Shown here: positions 43,148 to 51,466 of the stretch, piece by piece
Layout of the letters: each line of letters begins with the position of its first letter
Position numbering within the stretch: position 1 is the stretch's first letter
Assembly: GCA_038244535.1 (NCBI GenBank)
Contig: JBBRTJ010000004.1
Span: 11,505-75,504 of the forward strand
Direction of reading: 5' to 3'
DNA length: 64,000 nt
DNA from: JBBRTJ01 sp038244535
GTDB taxonomy: Bacteria; Actinomycetota; Acidimicrobiia; Acidimicrobiales; Ilumatobacteraceae
Position numbers and translations under genes: made by a program
The notes under the pieces: model-generated
Told to the model about the DNA's origin: nothing
What the model saw: only the letters and a program-made list of their open reading frames with translations
The model's database searches: none

Positions 43148-44050
43148 ATGGGCGACTACCGCGACATCCTTGGTCACCCAACCTGGGTCCACGACGACGG
43201 GGGTGATCGCCCGCCGCTGCTGCTCCTGCACGGCGGCCTTGGCAGCAGCGACGTCTGGGCCCAGTACCGCGACCTCTTCGCCGATCGCTACCGGCTCGTG
43301 ATGTTCGACCGCCGAGGCCACGGTCGAACCGCTGACACCACCCCCGAGTTCCACCACTCGTCGATGGCTGACGAGGTGGCCGCGGTCATCGAGACGTTGG
43401 GCATCGCACCGGTCCACGCCGTTGGGTTCAGCGACGGATGCGCCGTGATGTTGCACCTGGCTCGAAACCGACCCGAGCTGCTGCGCTCGATGGTCCTTCT
43501 TGCCGTCAACTTCCACGTCGACGGCCTCATCAGACCCGGGGTGATTCCCGCATTCGAGGCCAACCTCGTCGCCGACAGCCCTGGGGCATTGCACTACGCC
43601 CGCTTGTCCCCCGACGGGGCCGGTCACTGGCCAGTCGTTGCGGCCAAGGGGCGACGCCTCGCCCTTGAAGAACCGACCTTCACGATCGACGACGTGTCGG
43701 TCATCGCCGTGCCGACGCTCGTGCTTGCCGCCGACGACGACAAGATGTCGATCGAACACACCGCCGCGCTGTACCGAGCTCTCCCGAACGCGCAGCTGGC
43801 CATCGTCCCGAACACCTCCCACGCGATCGCGTTCGAGAAGCCCGCGCTCGTCGCTCAACTGATCAGCGACTTCGTCGAGCAACCGGACCGAGCGCCAGCG
43901 GTGATGCCGGCACTCCGCCATCGAGCTGAGCGTCGCCGGCGGCCCGGCGACGAGACGTCAACGGCGAGAGCACCTCGACGACCAAGAACGGAAGGCCCAC
44001 GCAACGATCCCGGCCCTGAGGCTGGACGCGCTCAGCCGGGTACCACATGA
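43148..44050 (+). CDS. Alpha/beta-hydrolase fold protein
   Basis: 300 residues; the ATG at 43148 follows a G-rich ribosome site. Catalytic triad visible: oxyanion LLLHGGLGSSDVW, nucleophile Ser in AVGFSDGCAVM, Asp in VLAADDDKMS and His in PNTSHAIAFEK. Esterase, lipase or lactonase activity is possible; the substrate is unknown. The last 45 residues (after LISDFVEQPD) are Arg/Pro-rich and foreign to the fold, suggesting that an original stop codon was lost. The only plus-strand gene in the proS-ispG stretch, between conserved minus-strand genes, so probably a late insertion. Confidence 0.85.
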   Translation: MGDYRDILGHPTWVHDDGGDRPPLLLLHGGLGSSDVWAQYRDLFADRYRLVMFDRRGHGRTADTTPEFHHSSMADEVAAVIETLGIAPVHAVGFSDGCAVMLHLARNRPELLRSMVLLAVNFHVDGLIRPGVIPAFEANLVADSPGALHYARLSPDGAGHWPVVAAKGRRLALEEPTFTIDDVSVIAVPTLVLAADDDKMSIEHTAALYRALPNAQLAIVPNTSHAIAFEKPALVAQLISDFVEQPDRAPAVMPALRHRAERRRRPGDETSTARAPRRPRTEGPRNDPGPEAGRAQPGTT

Positions 44051-44217
44051 CATCGGGTTGATTCCCCCGACGCGCACCGATGCGGATCGGCCTCGACGTG
44101 GACACCTCACCACGGTCGGCTCCGCAACGGACCCCCGCCAAGTCCTGGAAGGACGTGCAGTTCGTGAGGCGCTCCGAGCTCACGGTCATGGGGGAGACCG
44201 TAACGAGGGGGGTGCGC
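44051..44217. other. Convergent spacer with a weak hairpin
   Basis: No gene seen. ACGGTC (44182-44187) and GACCGT (44196-44201) could fold as a 6-bp hairpin 16 nt after the ispG stop. Without a U-run this is only a weak terminator candidate. Confidence 0.3.
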
Positions 44218-45438
44218 CTACTCGGCGGCGACGCGCTTGCGGATGACCTCGACGCGCTGCTCGCTGGCGTTGGCGTCGTCACCCTTCTCGCCCAGCAGGG
44301 CGGCCCGATCGGCCTCGGCCTCGGCCGCGGCGTTGGGATCGGCCGCGGCCAGCGCCGCCGCCTTGCCGTCGCGCACCAGGACGTCGGCCAGCTTGACCAG
44401 CTCGGCCACCATCTCGCTCTCGGGTACGACCTTGACGACCTGACCGTCGATGAAAAGATGGCCGCGCTTGCGGCCGGCGGCGATGCCGAGGTCGGCCGAG
44501 GCCGCCTCGCCCGGGCCGTTCACGACGCAACCCATGACGGCCACCTGGATCGGGATCTTGAGGCCTTCGAGGGCGGTCTGCGCCGCGGTGGCGACGGCGA
44601 TCACGTCGATCTCGGCCCGGCCGCAGCTCGGGCAGGCGATGAGATCGAGCCCCCGACGCTCACGAAGGCCGAGCGATTCGAGGAGCACCCGACCCGCCTT
44701 GGCCTCCTCGACCGGGTCGGCAGTGAGCGAGTAGCGGATGGTGTCGCCGATGCCCTCGGCCAGCAGCGTGGCGATGCCGGCGGTGGCCTTGACGAGGCCA
44801 CCGGGGAGCGGACCGGCCTCGGTCACGCCGAGGTGAAGGGGGTGGTCGGTAACGTCGGCCAGGCGGCGGTAGGCGTCGATCATGGTCTTGGGGTTCGAGG
44901 CCTTGACGCTGATCTCGATCAGGTCGTAACCGACCTCTTCGAAGTAGCCGATCTCTCGCTTGGCCGACTCGACCATGGCCCCAGCGGGATCGGTGGCGGC
45001 CATCTCGTCGAGCGACGGGTCGAGCGAGCCCAGGTTGACGCCGATGCGACACGAGATGCCGCGGTCCTTCAGCTCGGCCGCCACGGTCTTGATGTGCTCG
45101 GGCTTGCGGATGTTGCCGGGGTTCAGCCGGAGCTGCTGCACCCCGGCGTCGAGCGCGGCCAGCGCCAGCTTGTACTGGAAGTGGATGTCGGCCACGACCG
45201 GCAGCGGCGACCGGGGGACGATGCGGGCGAGCCCCTCGGCGGCCTCGGTCTCGTTGCACGTGCAGCGCACGATGTCGCAACCGGCGCCGGCCAGGGCGTA
45301 GATCTGCTGAAGGGTCGCCTCGACGTCGGCCGTCTTGGTGGTGGTCATCGACTGCACCGATACGGGGGCGTCGCCGCCCACGGCCACGGAGCCCACGTGG
45401 ATCTGCCGGGTGACCCGCCGAGTGAAGTCGAAGGCCAT
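44218..45438 (-). CDS. ispG: 4-hydroxy-3-methylbut-2-enyl-diphosphate synthase (GcpE)
   Basis: 406 residues. N-terminal TIM barrel (APVSVQSMTTTKTADVEATL, CDIVRCTCNETEA) and a C-terminal iron-sulphur domain with LIACPSCGRAEID and AVMGCVVNGPGEA supplying three Cys and the Glu ligand of the 4Fe-4S cluster. It makes HMBPP in the methylerythritol phosphate pathway, two steps of which (Dxr, IspG) are encoded here. The last 40 residues are an acidic/Ala-rich extension. Starts 3 bp after rseP stops. Confidence 0.95.
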   Translation of the reverse strand: MAFDFTRRVTRQIHVGSVAVGGDAPVSVQSMTTTKTADVEATLQQIYALAGAGCDIVRCTCNETEAAEGLARIVPRSPLPVVADIHFQYKLALAALDAGVQQLRLNPGNIRKPEHIKTVAAELKDRGISCRIGVNLGSLDPSLDEMAATDPAGAMVESAKREIGYFEEVGYDLIEISVKASNPKTMIDAYRRLADVTDHPLHLGVTEAGPLPGGLVKATAGIATLLAEGIGDTIRYSLTADPVEEAKAGRVLLESLGLRERRGLDLIACPSCGRAEIDVIAVATAAQTALEGLKIPIQVAVMGCVVNGPGEAASADLGIAAGRKRGHLFIDGQVVKVVPESEMVAELVKLADVLVRDGKAAALAAADPNAAAEAEADRAALLGEKGDDANASEQRVEVIRKRVAAE

Positions 45439-45441
45439 CGG

Positions 45442-46773
45442 TCAGCCGCCCACGGGCCGCACGAGGTCGAGGTAGATGTTGCCGATGAACAGCAGCCCCA
45501 GCAGCAGCACCACGGCGTAGGTGAGCGGCATGAGCTTGGAGACGTCGGCGTAGTAGCGCTTGCCCTTGCGGGACCGGACACCTTCGTACAGCGCGATCAC
45601 GACGTGGCCGCCGTCGAAGGGCAGAAGCGGGACCAGGTTGAAGATGCCGACGAAGATGTTGACGGCGATGAGGAAGGTCAGCAGGCTCGGCAGGCCGTCG
45701 CGCACCGCGGACGAGCCGATCTGCACCGCGCCGATCGGCGAGACCAGGCGCCCCTCGTCGCTGCTCTGCGAGGTGGACTGGCCCCCTGACCCTCCCCCGG
45801 ACGGCGCCGACTGGGTGCCGGTGAGGTTGTCGACGTAGCGGCTCACCCCGCTCGGGCTGAAGATCTGACCGAGACCGGCGACCGACTGCCAGGCCATGTC
45901 ACCAAAGGTGGTGGCCGAACCGACGACGGCACCGGGGATGCTCTCGCGCTCGCGGGGGTACTCCCGCCCGATGCCGAGGAACCCGACGTCCTGGCCTTGC
46001 GGGTTGCGGGCGGCCAGCACCGTGTCGACCTGGATCTCGGCACCGTCACGCACCACCGAGAGCACGACCGCCTCACCGGGCTTGGAGCGCACGATCGTGG
46101 TGAGGTCGTTGAACGTGGCGACCTCCTGGCCGTTGATGGCCACGATGCGATCCGTCGCCACCAGCCCGGCTCGGGCCGCAGGGCTGTTGGGGCTGACCTG
46201 GCTGACCCGCCAGTTGCCCTCGCTCGGCATGCCCCAGCCCACGAGAAGGATGAGGAGCATCACGAGGGCCATGAGGAAGTGCATCGCCGAGCCGGCGACG
46301 GCCACCGACAACCGGCGCCACATGCTCTTTTGGCGGTAGGTGCGGGGCTCGTCGACCGGGTCGACCTCTTCGAGGTTGCTCATGCCCAGGATGCGGACGT
46401 AGGCACCGGCGGGGACGGCCTTGAACCCGTACTCGACCTCTCCTCGGCGAAAGCTCCAGATGCGGGGTCCGAACCCCAGGAAGAACTCGGACACCTTCAT
46501 GCCCGCTCGGCGAGCCATGACGTAGTGGCCGAGCTCGTGCATGAAGATCATCACGACCAGCGCGGCGATGACGACGAGCGTCGACCAGCCACCGAGCATG
46601 CCGAGCCCGATCACGACGGCGAGGAGCACGACCAGCCGAGTCCGGTTGCCCCGATCGGGCCGGGCGGGCACGGAACCCGGCGCCGGGGGCGGCGGCGGCA
46701 GGTGCCGCGACATCGGCGAGCCCGTCGGCGGCGGGAGGGAGCTGGGGGGCTGAGGCGGTAGGTCGAGGCTCAT
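45442..46773 (-). CDS. rseP: Site-2 intramembrane metalloprotease (RseP/Rip1 type)
   Basis: 443 residues; ATG overlaps the dxr stop (ATGA). After a Pro-rich N-terminus, the first membrane helix block carries the zinc motif FMHELGHYV (His79, Glu80, His83). A PDZ domain follows (SPNSPAARAGLVATDRIVAI, NGQEVATFNDL). The second catalytic motif is NLVPLLPFDGGHVVIALYE, where LPFDG supplies the Asp ligand, and a last helix is VVLLLGLLFIGNIYLDLV. It cuts anti-sigma and other single-pass proteins within the membrane, possibly including the partner of the ECF factor at 20 kb. Conserved dxr-rseP-ispG order. Confidence 0.93.
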   Translation of the reverse strand: MSLDLPPQPPSSLPPPTGSPMSRHLPPPPPAPGSVPARPDRGNRTRLVVLLAVVIGLGMLGGWSTLVVIAALVVMIFMHELGHYVMARRAGMKVSEFFLGFGPRIWSFRRGEVEYGFKAVPAGAYVRILGMSNLEEVDPVDEPRTYRQKSMWRRLSVAVAGSAMHFLMALVMLLILLVGWGMPSEGNWRVSQVSPNSPAARAGLVATDRIVAINGQEVATFNDLTTIVRSKPGEAVVLSVVRDGAEIQVDTVLAARNPQGQDVGFLGIGREYPRERESIPGAVVGSATTFGDMAWQSVAGLGQIFSPSGVSRYVDNLTGTQSAPSGGGSGGQSTSQSSDEGRLVSPIGAVQIGSSAVRDGLPSLLTFLIAVNIFVGIFNLVPLLPFDGGHVVIALYEGVRSRKGKRYYADVSKLMPLTYAVVLLLGLLFIGNIYLDLVRPVGG

Positions 46774-47927
46774 GTGGCTCTCCGTCGGATCTCGTCGTGG
46801 GCCCGCAGGCGGGCGTTTCGGTCGGCCTCGATCACGGCATCGACGCTGTCGGCTGGTGACCCATCATGCCGGGACAACACCGATTCGAGGACGTCAGGGA
46901 TCGAGCTCCAGCGCAGCCGGGCGCCGAGGAACGCCTCGACGGCGACCTCGTTGGCGGCGTTGAGCCAGGCCGGGACCGTGCCGCCGAGGCGGCCGGCGTC
47001 AAACGCCAGGCCGAGGCACCGGAAGGTGGCGAGGTCCGGGGGCTCGAAGTCGAGGCGGCGCAAGGCCGACCAGTCGATGGCGCCGAACGGCGTGGCGATG
47101 CGCTCGGGATAGGCCAGGGCGTAGCCGATGGGCAACCGCATGTCGGGCAGGGAGAGCTGGGCGATGGTGGCGCCGTCGGTGAACTCGACCATCGAGTGGA
47201 CGATCGACTGCGGGTGCACGACGACCTCGATCTGGTCGTACGGAACCCCGAACAGCTCGTGGGCCTCGATGACCTCGAGCCCCTTGTTCATGAGGGTGCT
47301 CGAGTCGACCGTGATCTTGGGTCCCATCGACCACGTGGGGTGGGCGAGCGCCTGCGCGACGGTGATCTCGGCCAGCTCGGCCGCCGTGCATCCCCTGAAG
47401 GGCCCACCACTGGCGGTGAGGATGAGGCGGGTGACCTCGCGGTCCGCCCCCGGGTGGATGCTGGCCCGGAGGCACTGGTGGATGGCACAGTGCTCGGAGT
47501 CGACGGGGACGAGCTCGGCGCCGGGGGTGGTCCGAAGCGGCTGGACCACCGGTCCCGCGGCGATCAGGCTCTCCTTGTTGGCCAGCGCCAACCGCCGACC
47601 GGCTCGCAACGTGGCGAGCGTGACGGGCAGGCCGGCAAACCCGACGACGCCGTTCACCACCACGTCGGCGTCGGCCACCAGTTCGGTGAGGTCGTCGACC
47701 ACGTCGGCGAAAGGCAACGCCCGCGCCACCTCGGCGCGCCGGCTGCCGTCGGCCACCGCCACCACCTTCGGTCGCCAGATCAGCGCCTGGGCGATCAGCG
47801 CGTCGACCGACGAGCCGACGCCGAGGCCGACGACCTCGTAGCGATCGCGCTCGGCCGAGATGACCTCGAGGGCCTGGGTGCCGATCGAACCGGTCGACCC
47901 GGCAAGGGCGACGCGAACGGTCGTCAC
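46770..47927 (-). CDS. dxr: 1-deoxy-D-xylulose-5-phosphate reductoisomerase
   Basis: 385 residues; GTG start at 47927. NADPH site LAGSTGSIGTQALEV, then GLPVTLATLRAGRRLALANK and ESLIAAG, metal site PVDSEHCAIHQCL, flexible loop LTASGGPFRG and HPTWSMGPKITVDSSTLMNK. It converts DXP to MEP, the committed step of the MEP isoprenoid pathway. Coupled to rseP downstream by ATGA; 69 bp after cdsA. Confidence 0.95.
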   Translation of the reverse strand: MTTVRVALAGSTGSIGTQALEVISAERDRYEVVGLGVGSSVDALIAQALIWRPKVVAVADGSRRAEVARALPFADVVDDLTELVADADVVVNGVVGFAGLPVTLATLRAGRRLALANKESLIAAGPVVQPLRTTPGAELVPVDSEHCAIHQCLRASIHPGADREVTRLILTASGGPFRGCTAAELAEITVAQALAHPTWSMGPKITVDSSTLMNKGLEVIEAHELFGVPYDQIEVVVHPQSIVHSMVEFTDGATIAQLSLPDMRLPIGYALAYPERIATPFGAIDWSALRRLDFEPPDLATFRCLGLAFDAGRLGGTVPAWLNAANEVAVEAFLGARLRWSSIPDVLESVLSRHDGSPADSVDAVIEADRNARLRAHDEIRRRAT

Positions 47928-47996
47928 CGGGGCAGTCTCGCAGTCATCGGTGGTTGAACGCCGACCCGGGGGTCGCTGGTTCCACTGGACACCGGC

Positions 47997-49295
47997 TCAG
48001 GAGATGTTCAGCACCACGCAGAGGTAGTAGACGGCCGGCAGTCCGAACAAGAAGGCGTCGAAGCGGTCGAGCACGCCGCCGTGCCCGGGCAGGATCGTGC
48101 CCATGTCCTTGACGCCGAGGTCTCGCTTGATCTTGGACTCGACGAGATCGCCGATCGGGGCGGCGATGGCCACGATCACGCCCAGTTGGAACGCATGGAC
48201 GAGCTTGTCGTCCCAGGGGGACAGGCCGGCCAGGTTGAGCACGACGCCGGCCAGCACCGCGGCGAGACAACCCCCGATCAGACCCTCGACGGTCTTGCCG
48301 GGGCTGATGTTCGGCGCCAGTGGCGAACGGCCGGCGCTGCTGCCCACGAAGAGGCCACCCACGTCGTAGGCGACGGTGGTCACGATGACGCCGAGCAGGA
48401 TGCCGGTGCCGTTGGGGAACTTGAGCATCAGGGCCGCATACGAGCCCAGCATGCCGACGTAGGCGACGCTGAGGACAGTGACCGCAGTGTTGGGGACCAT
48501 CGGCACCTCGGGCTCAGCCCACAGGTACCAGAGCAGCGACACCACGACCGTGAGCATCATCACGAGGGGCAAGCCGCTCTCGCCGACCCAGTAGGCCGCC
48601 AACGGCATCGCGGCACAGGCCACGAGGCCGGCCAGCGTGGCCGGCTGGTAGCCGACCCGACGGAACGCGTCGAACAGCTCGACGGCGGCGGCCACGATGA
48701 TGAGCACGACCAGGCCCATGGCGTACTTCGGCCCGAGCGCGAAGAGCACGATCGCCATGGCGGCGATGACCACACCGGTGGCAATCGCCTGGGGCATGTT
48801 GCGCCCCGCGGTGCCCGTGGTCGGGGCGGCCGCCCGGGTCCGTTCGTCGCTGGCACGGCCAGCACCGGCTCGCCGGGTGCGGATGGCGGTGACGCTCGCC
48901 GTCTCGGCGGGGGCCGCGAGCGGGAGCTCGTCGAAGAACGGGTCCTCGGGGTGCTCGCTCTCGTCGAGGGCTCCGAGGCGCTGTTCGTCGGCCAGGGCGC
49001 TGAAGTCGAGGTCGTCTTCGAAGCGGCCCCGGTCCTCGCGCCACACTGGCGCCTGACCGGTCAGGCCCGACCAGGCATCGAGGTCGTCGTCGGCCTCGGC
49101 CGTGGCGAAGATGCGAGGCACCTCGCCGGTCGGGGGCTCGGTCCAGTGCGGGAGCGGACCGGTGTCGTTCACCGTGTCGAAGCGCAGCGCCGGCTCTTGG
49201 TCGTCCTCCAAGCCGATGATGCGCACGTTCTCCGTGGGGTCTCCCCCGCTGTTTCCCTCGTCATCGGGCCGAAAGCCCCGGTGCTCGTCAGCCAT
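47997..49295 (-). CDS. cdsA: Phosphatidate cytidylyltransferase
   Basis: 432 residues. The C-terminal 260 are a multi-pass membrane protein ending in the CDS signature: GDLVESKIKRDLGVKDMGTI then LPGHGGVLDRFDAFLF. It makes CDP-diacylglycerol, substrate of PgsA at 8 kb. The first 165 residues are an acidic, soluble extension (LPHWTEPPTGEVPRIFATAE, DDLDAWSGL, DDLDFSALAD) absent from most CdsA proteins and probably cytoplasmic; similar extensions occur in some actinobacteria. Conserved frr-cdsA-dxr order. Confidence 0.93.
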   Translation of the reverse strand: MADEHRGFRPDDEGNSGGDPTENVRIIGLEDDQEPALRFDTVNDTGPLPHWTEPPTGEVPRIFATAEADDDLDAWSGLTGQAPVWREDRGRFEDDLDFSALADEQRLGALDESEHPEDPFFDELPLAAPAETASVTAIRTRRAGAGRASDERTRAAAPTTGTAGRNMPQAIATGVVIAAMAIVLFALGPKYAMGLVVLIIVAAAVELFDAFRRVGYQPATLAGLVACAAMPLAAYWVGESGLPLVMMLTVVVSLLWYLWAEPEVPMVPNTAVTVLSVAYVGMLGSYAALMLKFPNGTGILLGVIVTTVAYDVGGLFVGSSAGRSPLAPNISPGKTVEGLIGGCLAAVLAGVVLNLAGLSPWDDKLVHAFQLGVIVAIAAPIGDLVESKIKRDLGVKDMGTILPGHGGVLDRFDAFLFGLPAVYYLCVVLNIS

Positions 49296-49351
49296 CGCCG
49301 ACCTCTTTTCGTTCGTCGTGCGCCCGCGTGGTCCCCACGGAACCTCGCCCC

Positions 49352-49909
49352 TCAGACTTCGAGGAGCTCGTGCTCCTTGCGCTGGAACGCCTTATCGATC
49401 TCATCCACGTGCTCATGGGTGATCTTCTCCAGCTCCTTCTCGGCCCGCTCGAGCTCGTCGGCGGAGATCGCGCCGTCCTTCTCGGCTGCCTCGAGGTGCT
49501 TGCGGGCGTCTCGGCGCACGTTGCGCACTGCCACCCGCCCGTCTTCGGCCATGTGCTTGGCGATCTTGACGTACTCCCGCCGCCGCTCCTCGGTGAGGGG
49601 CGGGAACGACAGACGGATCACAACGCCGTCATTGGACGGGTTGACCCCCAGGTCGCTGTCGCGGATCGCCTTCTCGATGGCGGTCATAGCGCCCCGATCG
49701 TGGGGCTTGACGACCAGCATGCGCGGTTCGGGCACGCTGAACCCTGCGAGCTGCAGCAGTGGCACCGGGGAGCCGTAGTAGTCGACGAGGAACTTCTCGA
49801 CCAGGGCGGGCGTCGCCCGTCCGGTGCGAACCGTCGAGAACTGGCTCTGCGTGTGCTCGACGGCCTTCTCCATCTTGTCGATGGCGTCAAGGAGGGTCTC
49901 GTCGGTCAC
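49352..49909 (-). CDS. frr: Ribosome recycling factor
   Basis: 185 residues; GTG at 49909 overlaps the pyrH stop (GTGA). Standard RRF: MEKAVEHTQSQFSTVRTGRA, PLLQLAGFSVPEPRMLVVKP, IRDSDLGVNPSNDGVVIRLS, FPPLTEERRREYVKIAKHMA, and the long helix DELERAEKELEKITHEHVDE. With EF-G it splits post-termination ribosomes. Confidence 0.95.
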   Translation of the reverse strand: MTDETLLDAIDKMEKAVEHTQSQFSTVRTGRATPALVEKFLVDYYGSPVPLLQLAGFSVPEPRMLVVKPHDRGAMTAIEKAIRDSDLGVNPSNDGVVIRLSFPPLTEERRREYVKIAKHMAEDGRVAVRNVRRDARKHLEAAEKDGAISADELERAEKELEKITHEHVDEIDKAFQRKEHELLEV

Positions 49910-50664
49910 TGGACCAAGGTACCAACCTGCGCACCGCGCAGGATGGACGCCACGTTGCCGCGCTCGAGGACGTCGAACACGACGATGGGGATGGCGTTCT
50001 CTTGGCAGAACGTGATCGCCGTCGAATCCATGACCTGGAGCCCGTTGGCGAGCACCTCGGCGAAGGAGATCAGCTCGTAGCGGGTGGCCGTCGGGTCCTT
50101 CTTCGGGTCGGCGGTGTACACGCCGTCGACGCCGGAGTGCGTGCCCTTCAAGATGGCGTCGGCCTCGATCTCGGCGGCCCGCAACGCAGCGGCCGTGTCG
50201 GTGGTGAAGTACGGGTTGCCGGTGCCGGCCGCGAAGATCACCACCCGGCCCTTCTCGAGGTGGCGCATGGCCCGTCGACGGATGTAGGGCTCGGCGATCC
50301 GGTTCATCTCGATGGCCGACATCACCCGAGTGGGCTGGTCGAGCTGCTCGAGGGCGTCCTGGAGGGCCAGTGCGTTCATGACGGTGCCGAGCATGCCGAT
50401 GTGATCGGACTGGGCTCGGTCCATGCCCGCACCTGCTCCGACCGCGCCGCGCCAAAAGTTGCCCCCGCCGACCACCACCGCGATGTCCACGCCCAGCTCC
50501 CGCCGGACGGTGACGATCTCGTCGGCGATCTGGCCCACGACGTCGCCGTCGATCCCGATGCCACCCGCCAGCGCGAGGGCCTCACCGGACAGCTTGAGCA
50601 CGATGCGCCCCCATCGGGGGGCGGGCCGCGCCTGGTCGCCGTTCGGTGCGCTGGCCTCGGGCAT
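49906..50664 (-). CDS. pyrH: Uridylate kinase
   Basis: 252 residues from the ATG at 50664, 8 bp after tsf. Amino-acid-kinase fold: RIVLKLSGEALALAGGIGID, AVVVGGGNFWRG, RAQSDHIGMLGTVMNALALQ, FAAGTGNPYFTTDTAAALRA, and KGTHSGVDGVYTADPKKDPT. It phosphorylates UMP to UDP and is usually controlled by GTP and UTP. Conserved tsf-pyrH-frr order. Confidence 0.95.
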   Translation of the reverse strand: MPEASAPNGDQARPAPRWGRIVLKLSGEALALAGGIGIDGDVVGQIADEIVTVRRELGVDIAVVVGGGNFWRGAVGAGAGMDRAQSDHIGMLGTVMNALALQDALEQLDQPTRVMSAIEMNRIAEPYIRRRAMRHLEKGRVVIFAAGTGNPYFTTDTAAALRAAEIEADAILKGTHSGVDGVYTADPKKDPTATRYELISFAEVLANGLQVMDSTAITFCQENAIPIVVFDVLERGNVASILRGAQVGTLVQ

Positions 50665-50672
50665 GGCGACGA

Positions 50673-51461
50673 TCAGCCGATCTCGACCTGGGCGAAGCCG
50701 ACGATGGTGGCGCCGGCCAGGACATCGGCGATGGATTTCTTCTCGTCCTTCGCGAAGCTCTGCTCGAGCAGGCAGAGGTCCTTGAAGTACCCGTTGATGC
50801 GCCCCTCGACGATCTTGGGCAGCGCGGCTTCGGGCTTGCCCTCGTTGCGGCTGATCGCCTCGAGGGTGGCCTTCTCCTTGTCGACGGCGTCGGCTGGGAC
50901 CTGGTCGCGGCTGAGGTACTTCGGGCGGGCGAAGGCGATGTGAACGGCGATGTCGTGGGCCAGTTCGGGCGTGCCACCGGACAGCTCGACCAGGACGCCG
51001 TTGACGCCCCGGCCACCTTGGACGTGGAGGTAGCTCTCGATCAGGTTGCCCGGCACCGCATCGATGCGGACCACGCGGCCGAGGTCGATGTTCTCCTTGA
51101 GGGTGATCTTGAGCTGGTCGAGCTCGTCTTGGCGCTGAGCGACGGCATCCTCGCCGTGCTCGGCCACCAGGGCGGCCAGATCGTGGGCGAGCGTCTTGAA
51201 CTGGTCGGACGAGGCCACGAAGTCGGTCTCGCACTTGAGCAGCACCATCGCCGCTTTCTGACCGTCGATGAACAGGGCCACCGCACCCTGGGCGTTCTCG
51301 CGGTCGGCGCGCTTCGCGGTGGCGGCGAGGCCCTTCTCGCGAAGGATCTGGAGCGCCTGCTCCTTGTCGCCGCCCGACTCCTCGAGGGCGCGCTTCGCGT
51401 CCATCATCCCGGCGCCGCTGGTCTGGCGGACTTCCTGGACGTCCTTGGCCGTGAACGACAT
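50673..51461 (-). CDS. tsf: Elongation factor Ts
   Basis: 262 residues from the ATG at 51461 (MSFTAKDVQEVRQTSGAGMM). A second ATG at 51470 overlaps the rpsB stop but would leave only 2 bp to AGGAG, so the inner one is preferred. UBA-like N-terminus, TDFVASSDQFKTLAHDLAAL, and the dimerisation core including VHIAFARPKYLSRDQVP. Nucleotide exchange factor for EF-Tu. 5 bp after rpsB. Confidence 0.94.
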   Translation of the reverse strand: MSFTAKDVQEVRQTSGAGMMDAKRALEESGGDKEQALQILREKGLAATAKRADRENAQGAVALFIDGQKAAMVLLKCETDFVASSDQFKTLAHDLAALVAEHGEDAVAQRQDELDQLKITLKENIDLGRVVRIDAVPGNLIESYLHVQGGRGVNGVLVELSGGTPELAHDIAVHIAFARPKYLSRDQVPADAVDKEKATLEAISRNEGKPEAALPKIVEGRINGYFKDLCLLEQSFAKDEKKSIADVLAGATIVGFAQVEIG

Positions 51462-51466
51462 GCTGG

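Noticed and set aside
44080..45789. A 569-codon plus-strand open frame over ispG and rseP
   Set aside because: Shadow of ispG and rseP; only its first 45 codons lie outside ispG, and they show nothing familiar.
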